Assembly: GCA_963732355.1 (NCBI GenBank)
Contig: CAVSZD010000010.1
Span: forward strand, 446,011 to 510,010
Direction: 5' to 3'
Length of the DNA stretch: 64,000 nucleotides
From: JADKAV01 sp963732355
Lineage (GTDB): Bacteria; Actinomycetota; Actinomycetes; S36-B12; UBA10799
The position numbers were made by a program, and so were the translations under genes. The notes beneath the pieces were generated by a model. The model was given only the letters and a program-made list of their open reading frames with translations, did no database searches and had not been told where the DNA came from. Below, piece after piece: positions 32,413 to 41,738 of this stretch (the first letter of the stretch is position 1; the number at the start of each line of letters is the position of its first letter).

Positions 32413-35070
32413 GTGGCCAGCCTCGACAGTTTCGGTGCCAAGTCAACCTTGCAGGTGGGGGATGAGTCCTTCGAGATCTTCCGGCTGGACGCACTCGGCG
32501 ACCTGAGTCTTCCCTACACGCACAGGGTTCTGCTGGAGAACCTCTTGCGCACCGAGGACGGAGCCAACGTCACGGCCGAACAGATCCGAGCGCTTGCCAA
32601 TTGGGATGCGAGCGAGCAACCCAGCCAGGAGATCCAGTTCACGCCTGCGCGGGTGATCATGCAGGACTTCACCGGTGTTCCCTGTGTGGTGGACCTCGCG
32701 ACCATGCGCGAGGCATTCGCGCAGATGGGCGGCGACCCTGACCGTATCAACCCGTTGGCCCCTGCTGAGCTCGTCATCGACCACAGCGTCATCGCCGACT
32801 ACTTCGGCACCGAGCAGGCACTGCGTTTGAACGTGGAGCTGGAGTACGAGCGCAACCGCGAGCGCTACCAGTTCCTGCGGTGGGGCCAGAGCGCGTTCGA
32901 CGAGTTCCGGGTCGTCCCTCCGGGCACGGGCATCGTCCACCAGGTCAACATCGAGCACCTGGCCCGAGTCGTGATGGTGCGCAATGGGCAGGCCTACCCG
33001 GACACGTGCGTAGGGACCGATTCGCACACAACGATGGTGAACGGCCTCGGGGTTCTCGGTTGGGGAGTCGGTGGGATCGAGGCCGAAGCGGCGATGCTCG
33101 GACAGCCGGTCAGCATGCTGATCCCCAGGGTGGTGGGTTTCAAACTCACCGGCGCGTTGCCTGCCGGTGCGACCGCAACCGACCTCGTGCTCACCATCAC
33201 GCAGATGCTGCGCGAGCACGGAGTGGTCGGCAAGTTCGTCGAGTTCTACGGCCAGGGAGTTGCGGCGGTGCCGCTGGCCAACCGCGCGACCATCGGCAAC
33301 ATGAGCCCCGAGTACGGCTCCACGGTGGCCATCTTCCCGATCGACGACGAGACACTGGCTTACCTGCGCATGACCGGTCGCAGCGAACAGCAGATCGCCA
33401 CGGTGGAGGCCTACGCGCGGGCTCAGGGTCTGTGGCACGACCCGGCCAAGGAGCCGGTCTACTCCGAGTACCTGGAGTTGGACCTTGGGACGATCGTGCC
33501 GAGCCTGGCCGGGCCGAAACGCCCGCAGGACCGCGTGCTTCTGGACGGCGCCGCGGCCGCTTTCAAGCAGGCCCTGCCGACCTACACCGACGACCCGCAA
33601 GCCACAGCCAGCCTGAGCCTCGAGGGTCAGGACGTGACGGTGGGACACGGCGCGGTCGTCATCGCTGCCATCACCTCGTGCACCAACACGTCCAACCCGT
33701 CGGTCATGCTCGGGGCTGCCTTGCTGGCCAAGAAGGCCGTGGAGGCGGGGCTGACGCGCAAGCCGTGGGTCAAGACCACGCTCGCACCTGGCTCGCAGGT
33801 CGTCACCGACTACTACGAGAAGTCCGGCCTGATGCCCTATCTGGAGAAACTGGGCTTCGACGTGGTGGGCTACGGCTGCACCACCTGCATCGGGAACTCA
33901 GGGCCACTGCCCACCGAGTTGAGCCAGGCCATCCAGGGCGCCGACCTCGCGGCGGTCTCCGTGCTGTCCGGAAACCGCAACTTCGAGGGACGCATCAACC
34001 CGGACGTGAAGATGAACTACCTGGCATCTCCGCCCCTGGTGGTGGCCTACGCGCTGCTCGGGCGCATGGACGTTGACATTGTCAACGAACCACTGGGGAT
34101 CGGTACCGACGGGGAGCCGGTGTATCTGCGTGACATCTGGCCGACCGACGCCGAAGTGAGCGATGTCATCGCCCAGGCCATCGACGAGGACATGTTCGCG
34201 CGGCGGTACGCCGACGTGTTCGCAGGCGACGCGAAGTGGCAGAACCTGCCGACGCCGTCCGGTTCGCAGTTCGACTGGGATGCGGATTCCACGTACGTGC
34301 GCAAGCCTCCCTACTTCGACTCCATGGCGCCGAGCCCTGCGCCGGTCGTCGACGTCACCGGCGCGCGGGTGCTTGCCAAACTCGGCGACTCCGTCACGAC
34401 CGACCACATCTCACCGGCTGGGGCCATCAAGGCCGATTCCCCGGCCGGGGTGTACCTGGCGCAGCACGGGGTCGGGTTGAAGGACTTCAACTCCTACGGC
34501 TCGCGCCGGGGCAACCACGAGGTCATGATCCGTGGGACGTTCGCCAACATCCGGCTGCGAAACCAGCTGGTGCCGGGGGTCGAGGGCGGATTCACAGTCG
34601 ACTTCACCGCGCCGGGCGCTCCGCAGACGACGATCTACGAAGCCGCCCAGGCCTACGCCGGCTCGGGCATCCCGCTGGTCATCCTGGCCGGGACCGAGTA
34701 CGGCTCTGGCTCGTCGCGGGACTGGGCCGCCAAGGGCACATCGCTGCTGGGTGTGAAGGTCGTGATCGCGGAGTCGTTCGAACGGATCCACCGCTCCAAC
34801 CTGATCGGGATGGGTGTGCTGCCCCTGCAGTTCCCCGAGGGCGAGAACGCCGACAGTCTGGGACTCACCGGCGACGAGACGTTCGATGTCACCGGAGTGA
34901 CCGCCCTCAACGAGGGGCGTATCCCCGCCACCGTCAAGGTGCGGGCAACCTCTGGTGACCGGGTCGTCGAGTTCGAAGCTGTGGTCAGGATCGATACGCC
35001 CGGTGAGGCGGACTACTACCGCAACGGTGGGATCCTGCAATACGTGCTGCGTTCGCTGCTCGAGGCGTGA
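32413..35070 (+). CDS. acnA: Aconitate hydratase A
   Basis: 885 residues, normal for AcnA/IRP-type aconitase. Iron-sulfur ligands are in SCTNTSNPSVMLGAALLAKK and GCTTCIGNSGPLP (three Cys). VGTDSHTTMVNGLGVLGWGV is the substrate and cluster loop; the swivel domain has NSYGSRRGNHEVM and EYGSGSSRDWAAKGTSLLGV. It converts citrate to isocitrate. GTG start; the upstream ATG-like CG is not needed. Its stop overlaps the next small gene by 4 bp. Palindrome C1 lies in the gap before it. Confidence 0.97.
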   Translation: MASLDSFGAKSTLQVGDESFEIFRLDALGDLSLPYTHRVLLENLLRTEDGANVTAEQIRALANWDASEQPSQEIQFTPARVIMQDFTGVPCVVDLATMREAFAQMGGDPDRINPLAPAELVIDHSVIADYFGTEQALRLNVELEYERNRERYQFLRWGQSAFDEFRVVPPGTGIVHQVNIEHLARVVMVRNGQAYPDTCVGTDSHTTMVNGLGVLGWGVGGIEAEAAMLGQPVSMLIPRVVGFKLTGALPAGATATDLVLTITQMLREHGVVGKFVEFYGQGVAAVPLANRATIGNMSPEYGSTVAIFPIDDETLAYLRMTGRSEQQIATVEAYARAQGLWHDPAKEPVYSEYLELDLGTIVPSLAGPKRPQDRVLLDGAAAAFKQALPTYTDDPQATASLSLEGQDVTVGHGAVVIAAITSCTNTSNPSVMLGAALLAKKAVEAGLTRKPWVKTTLAPGSQVVTDYYEKSGLMPYLEKLGFDVVGYGCTTCIGNSGPLPTELSQAIQGADLAAVSVLSGNRNFEGRINPDVKMNYLASPPLVVAYALLGRMDVDIVNEPLGIGTDGEPVYLRDIWPTDAEVSDVIAQAIDEDMFARRYADVFAGDAKWQNLPTPSGSQFDWDADSTYVRKPPYFDSMAPSPAPVVDVTGARVLAKLGDSVTTDHISPAGAIKADSPAGVYLAQHGVGLKDFNSYGSRRGNHEVMIRGTFANIRLRNQLVPGVEGGFTVDFTAPGAPQTTIYEAAQAYAGSGIPLVILAGTEYGSGSSRDWAAKGTSLLGVKVVIAESFERIHRSNLIGMGVLPLQFPEGENADSLGLTGDETFDVTGVTALNEGRIPATVKVRATSGDRVVEFEAVVRIDTPGEADYYRNGGILQYVLRSLLEA

Positions 35071-35429
35071 CACGCGCGGCGCCGCCCGGTTGGCCCTCCG
35101 ACCTCCCGAACGCGGGGGAGCAATTCGAGGAGCAGGTCGTCGGATGGTTGCTGGATCGGTTGCCACCGGAGTACAGGCTGTCGGCAGCGCGCCGTCACCC
35201 CCTGCTGCTGGCCATGGCGGCGCGCAGTCAGTCGCAGGCAACTCTGGAGGCCACCCGGGATGTGTATCGGGGCGCCAGGGCGGGTCTGCGCGACAGTCTG
35301 GAGCCGGCCGAGATCGACGCCGGTCTGACGGCTCTGGAAGCACTTGCCGCGCAGTTCCGGCGCACCGTGCGTGAGGTTGAGCTGGTGGAACAGGCGCTGC
35401 GGGGCAGGGTGTGGACGCCGAAGTTGTGA
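35067..35429 (+). CDS. Conserved actinobacterial hypothetical protein between acnA and dxs
   Basis: 120 residues, soluble and helical. It reads EEQVVGWLLDRLPPEYRLSA, RHPLLLAMAARSQSQATLEA, then helices containing RDVYRGARAGLRDSLEPAEI and VEQALRGRVWTPKL. I recognise it as a protein often lying by acnA in actinobacteria. It is translationally coupled to acnA by the ATGA/GTGA-type overlap. Function unknown; no catalytic motif is visible. Confidence 0.78.
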   Translation: MTRAAPPGWPSDLPNAGEQFEEQVVGWLLDRLPPEYRLSAARRHPLLLAMAARSQSQATLEATRDVYRGARAGLRDSLEPAEIDAGLTALEALAAQFRRTVREVELVEQALRGRVWTPKL

Positions 35430-35492
35430 CCCGAGGGCCTGGCACGGCGGCGGTCAATGGGCGCTGTGGCACGGTCACCGTACACTGAAAAG

Positions 35493-37406
35493 GTGCTTGA
35501 GCAGATCCAAACACCGGCGGACCTGAGGTCCCTTGATGACGCCCAACTCCAGGAGTTGGCCGGCGAAATCCGGGAGTTCCTCGTGGCTAAGGTCGCCCGC
35601 ACCGGGGGCCACCTGGGTCCGAATCTGGGTGTGGTGGAACTGACGCTGGCTCTGCACAGGGTCTTCGACTCTCCGAAGGACGCCATTCTGTGGGATACCG
35701 GTCACCAGGCCTACGTCCACAAGTTGCTGACCGGCCGACAGGCCGGCTTCGACACTCTGCGTCAGGAGGGTGGGCTGTCCGGCTACCCGAGTCGCGCCGA
35801 AAGCGAGCACGACTGGATCGAGAACTCCCACGCGAGCACCTCGTTGTCGTACGCCGATGGACTTGCCAAGGCCTGGCAGGCACGCGGGCTGCTGGGTCCG
35901 CGCAAGGTGGTGGCCGTGATCGGTGACGGTGCGCTCACCGGTGGAATGGCGTGGGAGGCGCTGAACAACATCGCTGACTCCAACCGCTCCATGGTGATCG
36001 TGGTCAACGACAACGAGCGAAGTTACGACCGCACTATCGGTGGTCTTGCCAACCATCTGGCGACCTTGCGGACCACCGGTGGCTACGAGAGGTTCCTGGA
36101 GTGGGGCCGCCGGGTTCTGGACCGGACACCGGTGGTCGGAAGACCCGCCTTCGACACCCTGCACGGGTTGAAGAAGGGCGTGAAGGACATGGTTGCGCCG
36201 CAGGGGATGTTCGAGGACCTCGGCCTGAAGTACCTGGGTCCTGTGCCCGGCCACGACCTCGATGCCGTCGAACAAGCACTGCGCCGGGCAAAGGGTTACG
36301 ACGGTCCGGTGTTGGTGCATGTCCTGACCCAGAAGGGAAACGGTTACCCGCCCGCCGAACAAGACGAGGCCGATCGTTTCCACGGTGTACCTGTCATCGA
36401 TCCGGTCACCGGACGTCCCACGGCAGCGGCGAGACCGACCTGGACCGCTGTCTTCTCCGAGGAAATGGTCGAGGCGGCAGCCCAGCGACCCGACGTGGTG
36501 GCGATCACCGCGGCAATGCTCGGTCCGACGGGCCTTGCGGCGACCAAGCAGGCGTTCCCTGAGCGGGTCTTCGATGTCGGGATCGCCGAGCAGCACGCGG
36601 TCACCAGTGCTGTCGGGATGGCCATGGGCGGACTGCACCCGGTCATCGCGCTGTACGCGACATTCCTGAACCGCGCCTTCGATCAGGTTCTGATGGACGC
36701 CGCCCTGCACAAGGCCGGGATCACGATCGTCTTGGACAGGGCCGGAATCACTGGCGACGACGGAGCCAGTCACAACGGGATGTGGGACATGTCCATCCTG
36801 CAAGTGGTCCCCGGCTTGCGACTGGCGGCGCCTCGCGATGGGACCCGTCTTCGCGAGAGCTTCCGGGAAGCCCTCGACGTGCCGGATGCGCCAACCGTTG
36901 TGCGCTTCCCCAAGGGCTCGCTGCCCGACGACATCCCAGCGGTCAAAGCGCTCGGGGCTGTGGACATCCTGGCGCAGTCCGGGGGACCCGACGTCCTGGT
37001 TGTGGCCGTCGGATCGATGGCAGGTGTCGGTGTCGACGTGGCCTCCCGGCTTGCCGCTCAGGACATCGGGGTGACGGTGGTCGATCCCCGGTGGGTGAAG
37101 CCAGTTCCCCGAGAAGTCATCGAGTTGGCCAGTTCCCACCGTTTGGTGGTGACCCTGGAGGACAACGGCGTCGTCGGGGGAGTCGGTTCTGCGATCACCG
37201 GCGCGTTGCAGGAGGCCGGCATCCCGACCCCGGTGAGGACCATCGGGATCCCCCAGGAGTTCCTCGACCAAGCCAGCCGCCCCGCGCTTCTGGAACGCAC
37301 CGGACTGACCGCCCAACAGATCGGCCACAAGGTCATCGGCTGGGTCGCGGCCAGCCAGCAGACGCTGGAAACCGACACGCCCAGCCGCTTGGACCACAGC
37401 GAGTAG
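35493..37406 (+). CDS. dxs: 1-deoxy-D-xylulose-5-phosphate synthase
   Basis: 637 residues, normal length. TPP-binding GDGALTGGMAWEALNN with NDN, the N-terminal GHQAYVHKLLTGR, the pyrimidine-domain DVGIAEQHAVTSAVGMAMGG, and TFLNRAFDQVLMD, DRAGITGDDGASHNG are all diagnostic. It makes the first intermediate of the MEP isoprenoid pathway. The GTG at 35493 aligns with the usual start ILLExIxxPADL; the open frame to 35457 is rejected. A TACACT hexamer just upstream (35480) could be a -10 for a leaderless transcript, but this is uncertain. Confidence 0.96.
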   Translation: MLEQIQTPADLRSLDDAQLQELAGEIREFLVAKVARTGGHLGPNLGVVELTLALHRVFDSPKDAILWDTGHQAYVHKLLTGRQAGFDTLRQEGGLSGYPSRAESEHDWIENSHASTSLSYADGLAKAWQARGLLGPRKVVAVIGDGALTGGMAWEALNNIADSNRSMVIVVNDNERSYDRTIGGLANHLATLRTTGGYERFLEWGRRVLDRTPVVGRPAFDTLHGLKKGVKDMVAPQGMFEDLGLKYLGPVPGHDLDAVEQALRRAKGYDGPVLVHVLTQKGNGYPPAEQDEADRFHGVPVIDPVTGRPTAAARPTWTAVFSEEMVEAAAQRPDVVAITAAMLGPTGLAATKQAFPERVFDVGIAEQHAVTSAVGMAMGGLHPVIALYATFLNRAFDQVLMDAALHKAGITIVLDRAGITGDDGASHNGMWDMSILQVVPGLRLAAPRDGTRLRESFREALDVPDAPTVVRFPKGSLPDDIPAVKALGAVDILAQSGGPDVLVVAVGSMAGVGVDVASRLAAQDIGVTVVDPRWVKPVPREVIELASSHRLVVTLEDNGVVGGVGSAITGALQEAGIPTPVRTIGIPQEFLDQASRPALLERTGLTAQQIGHKVIGWVAASQQTLETDTPSRLDHSE

Positions 37407-37427
37407 TCGTCCCGCTACTTTAAGTGC

Positions 37428-39584
37428 ATGACCGCCGGAGACGTCCGGTCGATTCCGCCAATCGACGGCGCGTGGTTCGCTGTGCTGGCGCTGTCTGCCT
37501 TCGCCATCGGCGACTGGCTGTCCGCTCCATGGCCCCTGACGGGAAGTGTCATAGTGGCCGCTGCGGTGCTCGCGGTGCTGGGTGCGTCCCGAACTGATCG
37601 AATCGGGGAAGCACTTCGAGAGAGTGCAGCGCTGGTGACAGTGACCCAGTACGACGCTGCGGGGACCAGTCGCGTCGTGTGCGCCTCTGAGGCTGTCAGT
37701 CGTCTGCTCGGGCTCGAACCCGACGAGATCCTGGGTAGATCCTGGCCGGACCTGTTGGGCCGCCACGGCCAGCTGATGGTGGAACAGGACCTCGCCGTGC
37801 TCGACACCGGAACTTCGCGCGCATTCACGCTTCCGATCAGCGCCGGTGGACATCGATGGACGCTGATGGCCTCGAAGTTCCCCACGAACACCGGCGACTC
37901 CCGCGCGGTGGGGATGGTGGCCCTGGACATCGGTGGACACCGCCATCGTGACCGCCTCCTGCGAATGATGTTCGACTCCTCGCCGGTCGCCATGGCTCGG
38001 CTCACCGTGACCGAGGTAGGAATTGGTCCACTCGTGGACGCCAACCAGGCGATGGCCGAACTGCTGGCGGTGCCCATGCCGGATCTTCGGGGCACCAACG
38101 TGGCCGACCACCTGCATCCCGGTGACCACTTGGTGCCCGACGGCAGGTCTCGTGAGATCAGGGTGATCACTGGCGCGGGCGAGGTGCTCTGGGTGCAGGC
38201 CACGGTGTCGGTGCTGCAGGCCACCGACTACGACGGGGCGTTCGCGATCGCGGTCTTCGAGGACCGGACAGCGCGACGTGCGGCTGAGTCACGTTTGATT
38301 CAGCAGGCCGAGCATGACGCGCTCACGGGACTGCCCAATCGCCATGCCCTCAACCCGCTGCTGGAAGCCGCGATCAGCAGACTGTGGACCACAGGCAGGG
38401 TCCTGGCCGTACTCTTCTGCGACCTCGACGGGTTCAAAGGGGTCAACGACACCCTTGGGCACAGTTGCGGGGATGCGGTACTGGTGCAGGCTTCGCGAAG
38501 GCTGGCACGTGAGGTCGGCGAACCCGGTTTCGTGGCACGACTCGGCGGCGACGAGTTCGTAGTGGTCGCAGAAGGACTGGCTGACTCCGACCAAGCAGTC
38601 GAATTGGGTCAGCGCATTCTGGCCGGAATGCGCGAACCGTTCGTGGTGCAGGACCGGGAGGTGCGCCTGGGCATCTCCGTCGGAGTGGTCCTGACAACCG
38701 ACCCCGGGGCAGACCCTGAGACCTTGGTGCGCCGCGCGGACCTAGCCATGTACAGCGCCAAGGACTCGGGGCGCAACCGCGTTGAGCACTACCAGCCGGC
38801 ATTGGAGAGTGCTGCCCTGTCACGGCAGTACGTTCTCGCCCAATTGCGCGACCGGCTGGCCGGCGACGGCATCGGCGTCCACTATCAGCCGATCACCGCG
38901 GTGGGCGGTGGTCAGGTGAGCGCTGTGGAGGGTCTTGTGCGCATTTCCGCCGATCCGCCCGTGCCAGCGGTCGACTTCATCCGGGCCGCGGAGGACAACG
39001 GACTCATGCCCGAACTCGGTCGTCGGGTGCTGGAGGTGGCGCTGCGCGATCAAGCCCAGTGGGCACGTCAGGGACTGCGCCTTCGGGTGCACCTGAACAC
39101 ATCTCTGAGCCAGCTGTGCGCCGACGGGTTCGCCGACGACGTGCTTGGCGTGGTCACTGAACACGGGGCGGACCCGTCCTGGCTGTGCTTCGAGGTCGCC
39201 GACTCACCTCAACTGCACGAAGGGGATGCCATCGCGAATCTCAACCGTCTGCACGAACTCGGTTTCCGGGTGGGGATTGATGGGTTCGCAGCGGGTCGCT
39301 GCGGGCTTGACGCGGTGAAGGTGATCCCGGCCGACTATGTGAAGATCGACCGCAGCCTGATCACGGGCCTAGGGGACAGCCGGGAGGATCTGGTGATCGT
39401 CGCGGCGATCGTGACTGTCGCCCACGACTTGGGGATACGTGCTATCGCCACGGGGGTGGAGACCAGCGAGCAGGTGCAGATTCTGTCCGGACTGGGCTGT
39501 GACGAGGTCCAGGGATTCGTCAACAGCGTGCCGACGCCCCCAGAGGCCGTCGCAGGCCTTCTGGAGGCGTCGGGGACGCGTTGA
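37428..39584 (+). CDS. PAS-GGDEF-EAL protein; EAL domain degenerate
   Basis: 718 residues. Residues 10-65 hold two hydrophobic segments, then PAS domains (about 70-165 and 180-285). GGDEF at 373-377 is intact (RLGGDEFVVV), with no RxxD inhibitory site before it. The EAL domain begins VEGLVRIS (E501-G-L) but the usual DDFGTG is DGFAAG (618-623) and AEGVET is ATGVET (Thr675), so metal-binding acids are lost; KIDRSLI remains. Cyclase activity is plausible, phosphodiesterase activity is not. It follows dxs by 21 bp. Confidence 0.9.
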   Translation: MTAGDVRSIPPIDGAWFAVLALSAFAIGDWLSAPWPLTGSVIVAAAVLAVLGASRTDRIGEALRESAALVTVTQYDAAGTSRVVCASEAVSRLLGLEPDEILGRSWPDLLGRHGQLMVEQDLAVLDTGTSRAFTLPISAGGHRWTLMASKFPTNTGDSRAVGMVALDIGGHRHRDRLLRMMFDSSPVAMARLTVTEVGIGPLVDANQAMAELLAVPMPDLRGTNVADHLHPGDHLVPDGRSREIRVITGAGEVLWVQATVSVLQATDYDGAFAIAVFEDRTARRAAESRLIQQAEHDALTGLPNRHALNPLLEAAISRLWTTGRVLAVLFCDLDGFKGVNDTLGHSCGDAVLVQASRRLAREVGEPGFVARLGGDEFVVVAEGLADSDQAVELGQRILAGMREPFVVQDREVRLGISVGVVLTTDPGADPETLVRRADLAMYSAKDSGRNRVEHYQPALESAALSRQYVLAQLRDRLAGDGIGVHYQPITAVGGGQVSAVEGLVRISADPPVPAVDFIRAAEDNGLMPELGRRVLEVALRDQAQWARQGLRLRVHLNTSLSQLCADGFADDVLGVVTEHGADPSWLCFEVADSPQLHEGDAIANLNRLHELGFRVGIDGFAAGRCGLDAVKVIPADYVKIDRSLITGLGDSREDLVIVAAIVTVAHDLGIRAIATGVETSEQVQILSGLGCDEVQGFVNSVPTPPEAVAGLLEASGTR

Positions 39585-39592
39585 AGTGCCGC

Positions 39593-41734
39593 CTACGGCA
39601 GACTTGCCACCCCGGCAGGCAGGAACCGCTTACCGGTGACCTCTTCGCTGACATCGACGCGGTCCAGGTACGGGGTCACACCGCCGAGGTGGAAGGGCCA
39701 CCCGGCACCCAGGATCATGCACAGGTCGATGTCCTGAGCTTCGGCCACGACCCCCTCGTCGAGCATCAGCCGGATCTCCTCTGCCAGCGCGGTGAGCGCC
39801 CGGTCGCGAACCTGCTCCTCGCTAAGAGGTGCGTCACCTTGCGTGAAGAGCGCGGCCACCTCGGGATCCACCTCGGGAGTACCGGAATCGTAGGTCCAGA
39901 TGGCGGACTTACCGGCATCCACGACCTTCTTCAAGTTCTTCGAGACGTAGAACCGGTCCGGGTAGGCCTCGTGCATCGTCTCTGAGACGTGGTAGGCGAC
40001 CGCGGGCCCCACGAGCTGCAGCAACGTGAACGGCGACATCGGAAGGCCGAGCGGATCCAGGGCCTTGTCAGCCACCTCGAAGGGTGTGCCCTCATCCACC
40101 GACTTCGTGACTTCGCCCAGGAAGCGGGTGAGCAGTCGGTTCACGACGAACGCCGGCGCATCCTTGACCAGAACGCACGACTTCTTCAGGGACTTGCCGA
40201 CGACGAACGCCGTGGCCAATGTCGGATCGTCCGTCTGCTCGGCACGCACGATCTCCAGCAGCGGCATCACGGCCACCGGGTTGAAGAAGTGGAACCCCAC
40301 GACCCGTTCGGGGTGGGCCAGTCCGCTGGCCATCTCGGTCACAGACAAAGAGGAGGTGTTCGTGGCCAGGATCGTGTCGGGACGTACCACAGCCTCGACC
40401 TCGGCAAACACCTTCTGCTTGACCGCCATGTCCTCGAACACGGCTTCGATCACGAAGTCGGCGTCCGCGAAGGCGTCTTTGGTCGCTGATCCAGTGATCA
40501 GGGCCTTGAGCCTGTTGGCCTTGTCGGAGTTGACCCGACCCTTCGCTGCGAGTTTGTCGATCTCGGAGTGCGCGTAGGCCAGGCCCTTGTCGACCCTGGA
40601 CTGGTCGAGGTCGGTCATCACGACGGGGACCTGCAGGCGCTGTGCGAACAGAAGCGCCATCTGGCTGGCCATCAGACCGGCTCCGACCACACCGACCTTG
40701 GTGACAGGGCGCGCCAACTTCTTGTCCGGCGCGCCAACAGGGCGTTTCGCGCGCTTCTGGACAAGGTCGAACGAGTAGAGACCCGATCGGAGGTCGTCGC
40801 CCATGATGAGGTCGGCCAGTGCCTCGTCCTCGGCGGCGAAGCCCTCGGCCTGAGTGGCCGTCTTCGCTGCCGCGATGAGGTCGAGGGCGCGGTATGGCGC
40901 TGGTGTCGCACCCTTGAGCCGGGCGTCGAGGCCGGCACGGACCTTGGCCACGGCCTCGTCCCAAGCAGCGCCGCGGTCGATCTGCGGGCGTTCCACAACG
41001 AGGTCGCCGGTGATGACCCGGGCCGCCCACGTCAGCGACTCCTCGAGGAAATCGGCCGGTTCGAACATGGCGTCAGCGATGCCGAGGTCCAGTACCTGCT
41101 TGGGCTTCAACTGCCGGTTCTGGGCCAGCGGGTTCTCCACGATGACGGTGCATGCCTTCTGCGCACCGATCAGGTTGGGCAGCAGGTAAGCGCCACCCCA
41201 GCCGGGGATCAGTCCGAGGAATACCTCGGGCAGGCTGAACGCCGCTGCACCCGATGAGATCGTGCGGTACGAGCAGTGCAGCGCAACCTCCACGCCGCCG
41301 CCCATCGCCGCGCCGTTGATGAAGGCGAACGTCGGGACCTTTGAGTCCCCGAGCATGCCGAGCACTTCGTGACCCAGCCTGCCCATCGCCACGGCTTGAC
41401 CGCGGTCGGTGAGCCGGGGGACACCGCTGAGATCGGCGCCCACGGCGAAGATGAAGGGTTTGCCCACCACGCAGATCGCCGCGAGTCCCGGTTCGGTCTG
41501 CGCCTGGGTGATCGCCTGCTTGAGTTCGATGAGACCACCCGGGCCGAACGTGTTCGGCTTGGTGTGGTCGAACCCGTTGTCCAACGTGATGACTGCGGCG
41601 GAGCCGGCCCCGAGGGGCAGTTCGACCATCCGCAGTTTGGCGTGGGTCACAACTTCGTCGGCGAACTGGATCGACTCGTCCAGGGCAGCGTCCTCCGCGG
41701 ACTGCGGGATGGGCTTGGAGATGCTCTCGGTCAT
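39593..41734 (-). CDS. fadB: Fatty acid oxidation complex alpha subunit (enoyl-CoA hydratase / 3-hydroxyacyl-CoA dehydrogenase)
   Basis: 713 residues. The N-terminal hydratase has INGAAMGGGVEVALHCSYR and SLPEVFLGLIPGWGGAYLLP (catalytic Glu in the PEV and GGG loops). From about 330, the dehydrogenase has VGVVGAGLMASQMALLFAQR (NAD site), NTSSLSVTEMASGLAHPERV and VGFHFFNPVAVMPLLEIVRA. The C-terminal helical domain ends FHLGGVTPYLDRV. It runs the hydration and oxidation steps of beta-oxidation. It is the second gene of a fadA-fadB operon, 4 bp downstream of fadA. Confidence 0.95.
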   Translation of the reverse strand: MTESISKPIPQSAEDAALDESIQFADEVVTHAKLRMVELPLGAGSAAVITLDNGFDHTKPNTFGPGGLIELKQAITQAQTEPGLAAICVVGKPFIFAVGADLSGVPRLTDRGQAVAMGRLGHEVLGMLGDSKVPTFAFINGAAMGGGVEVALHCSYRTISSGAAAFSLPEVFLGLIPGWGGAYLLPNLIGAQKACTVIVENPLAQNRQLKPKQVLDLGIADAMFEPADFLEESLTWAARVITGDLVVERPQIDRGAAWDEAVAKVRAGLDARLKGATPAPYRALDLIAAAKTATQAEGFAAEDEALADLIMGDDLRSGLYSFDLVQKRAKRPVGAPDKKLARPVTKVGVVGAGLMASQMALLFAQRLQVPVVMTDLDQSRVDKGLAYAHSEIDKLAAKGRVNSDKANRLKALITGSATKDAFADADFVIEAVFEDMAVKQKVFAEVEAVVRPDTILATNTSSLSVTEMASGLAHPERVVGFHFFNPVAVMPLLEIVRAEQTDDPTLATAFVVGKSLKKSCVLVKDAPAFVVNRLLTRFLGEVTKSVDEGTPFEVADKALDPLGLPMSPFTLLQLVGPAVAYHVSETMHEAYPDRFYVSKNLKKVVDAGKSAIWTYDSGTPEVDPEVAALFTQGDAPLSEEQVRDRALTALAEEIRLMLDEGVVAEAQDIDLCMILGAGWPFHLGGVTPYLDRVDVSEEVTGKRFLPAGVASLP

Positions 41735-41738
41735 GGCT

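Noticed and set aside
35475..38129. 884-codon ORF on the minus strand over dxs and the GGDEF gene
   Set aside because: It is the antisense frame of two well-identified genes in GC-rich DNA and shows no family motif.
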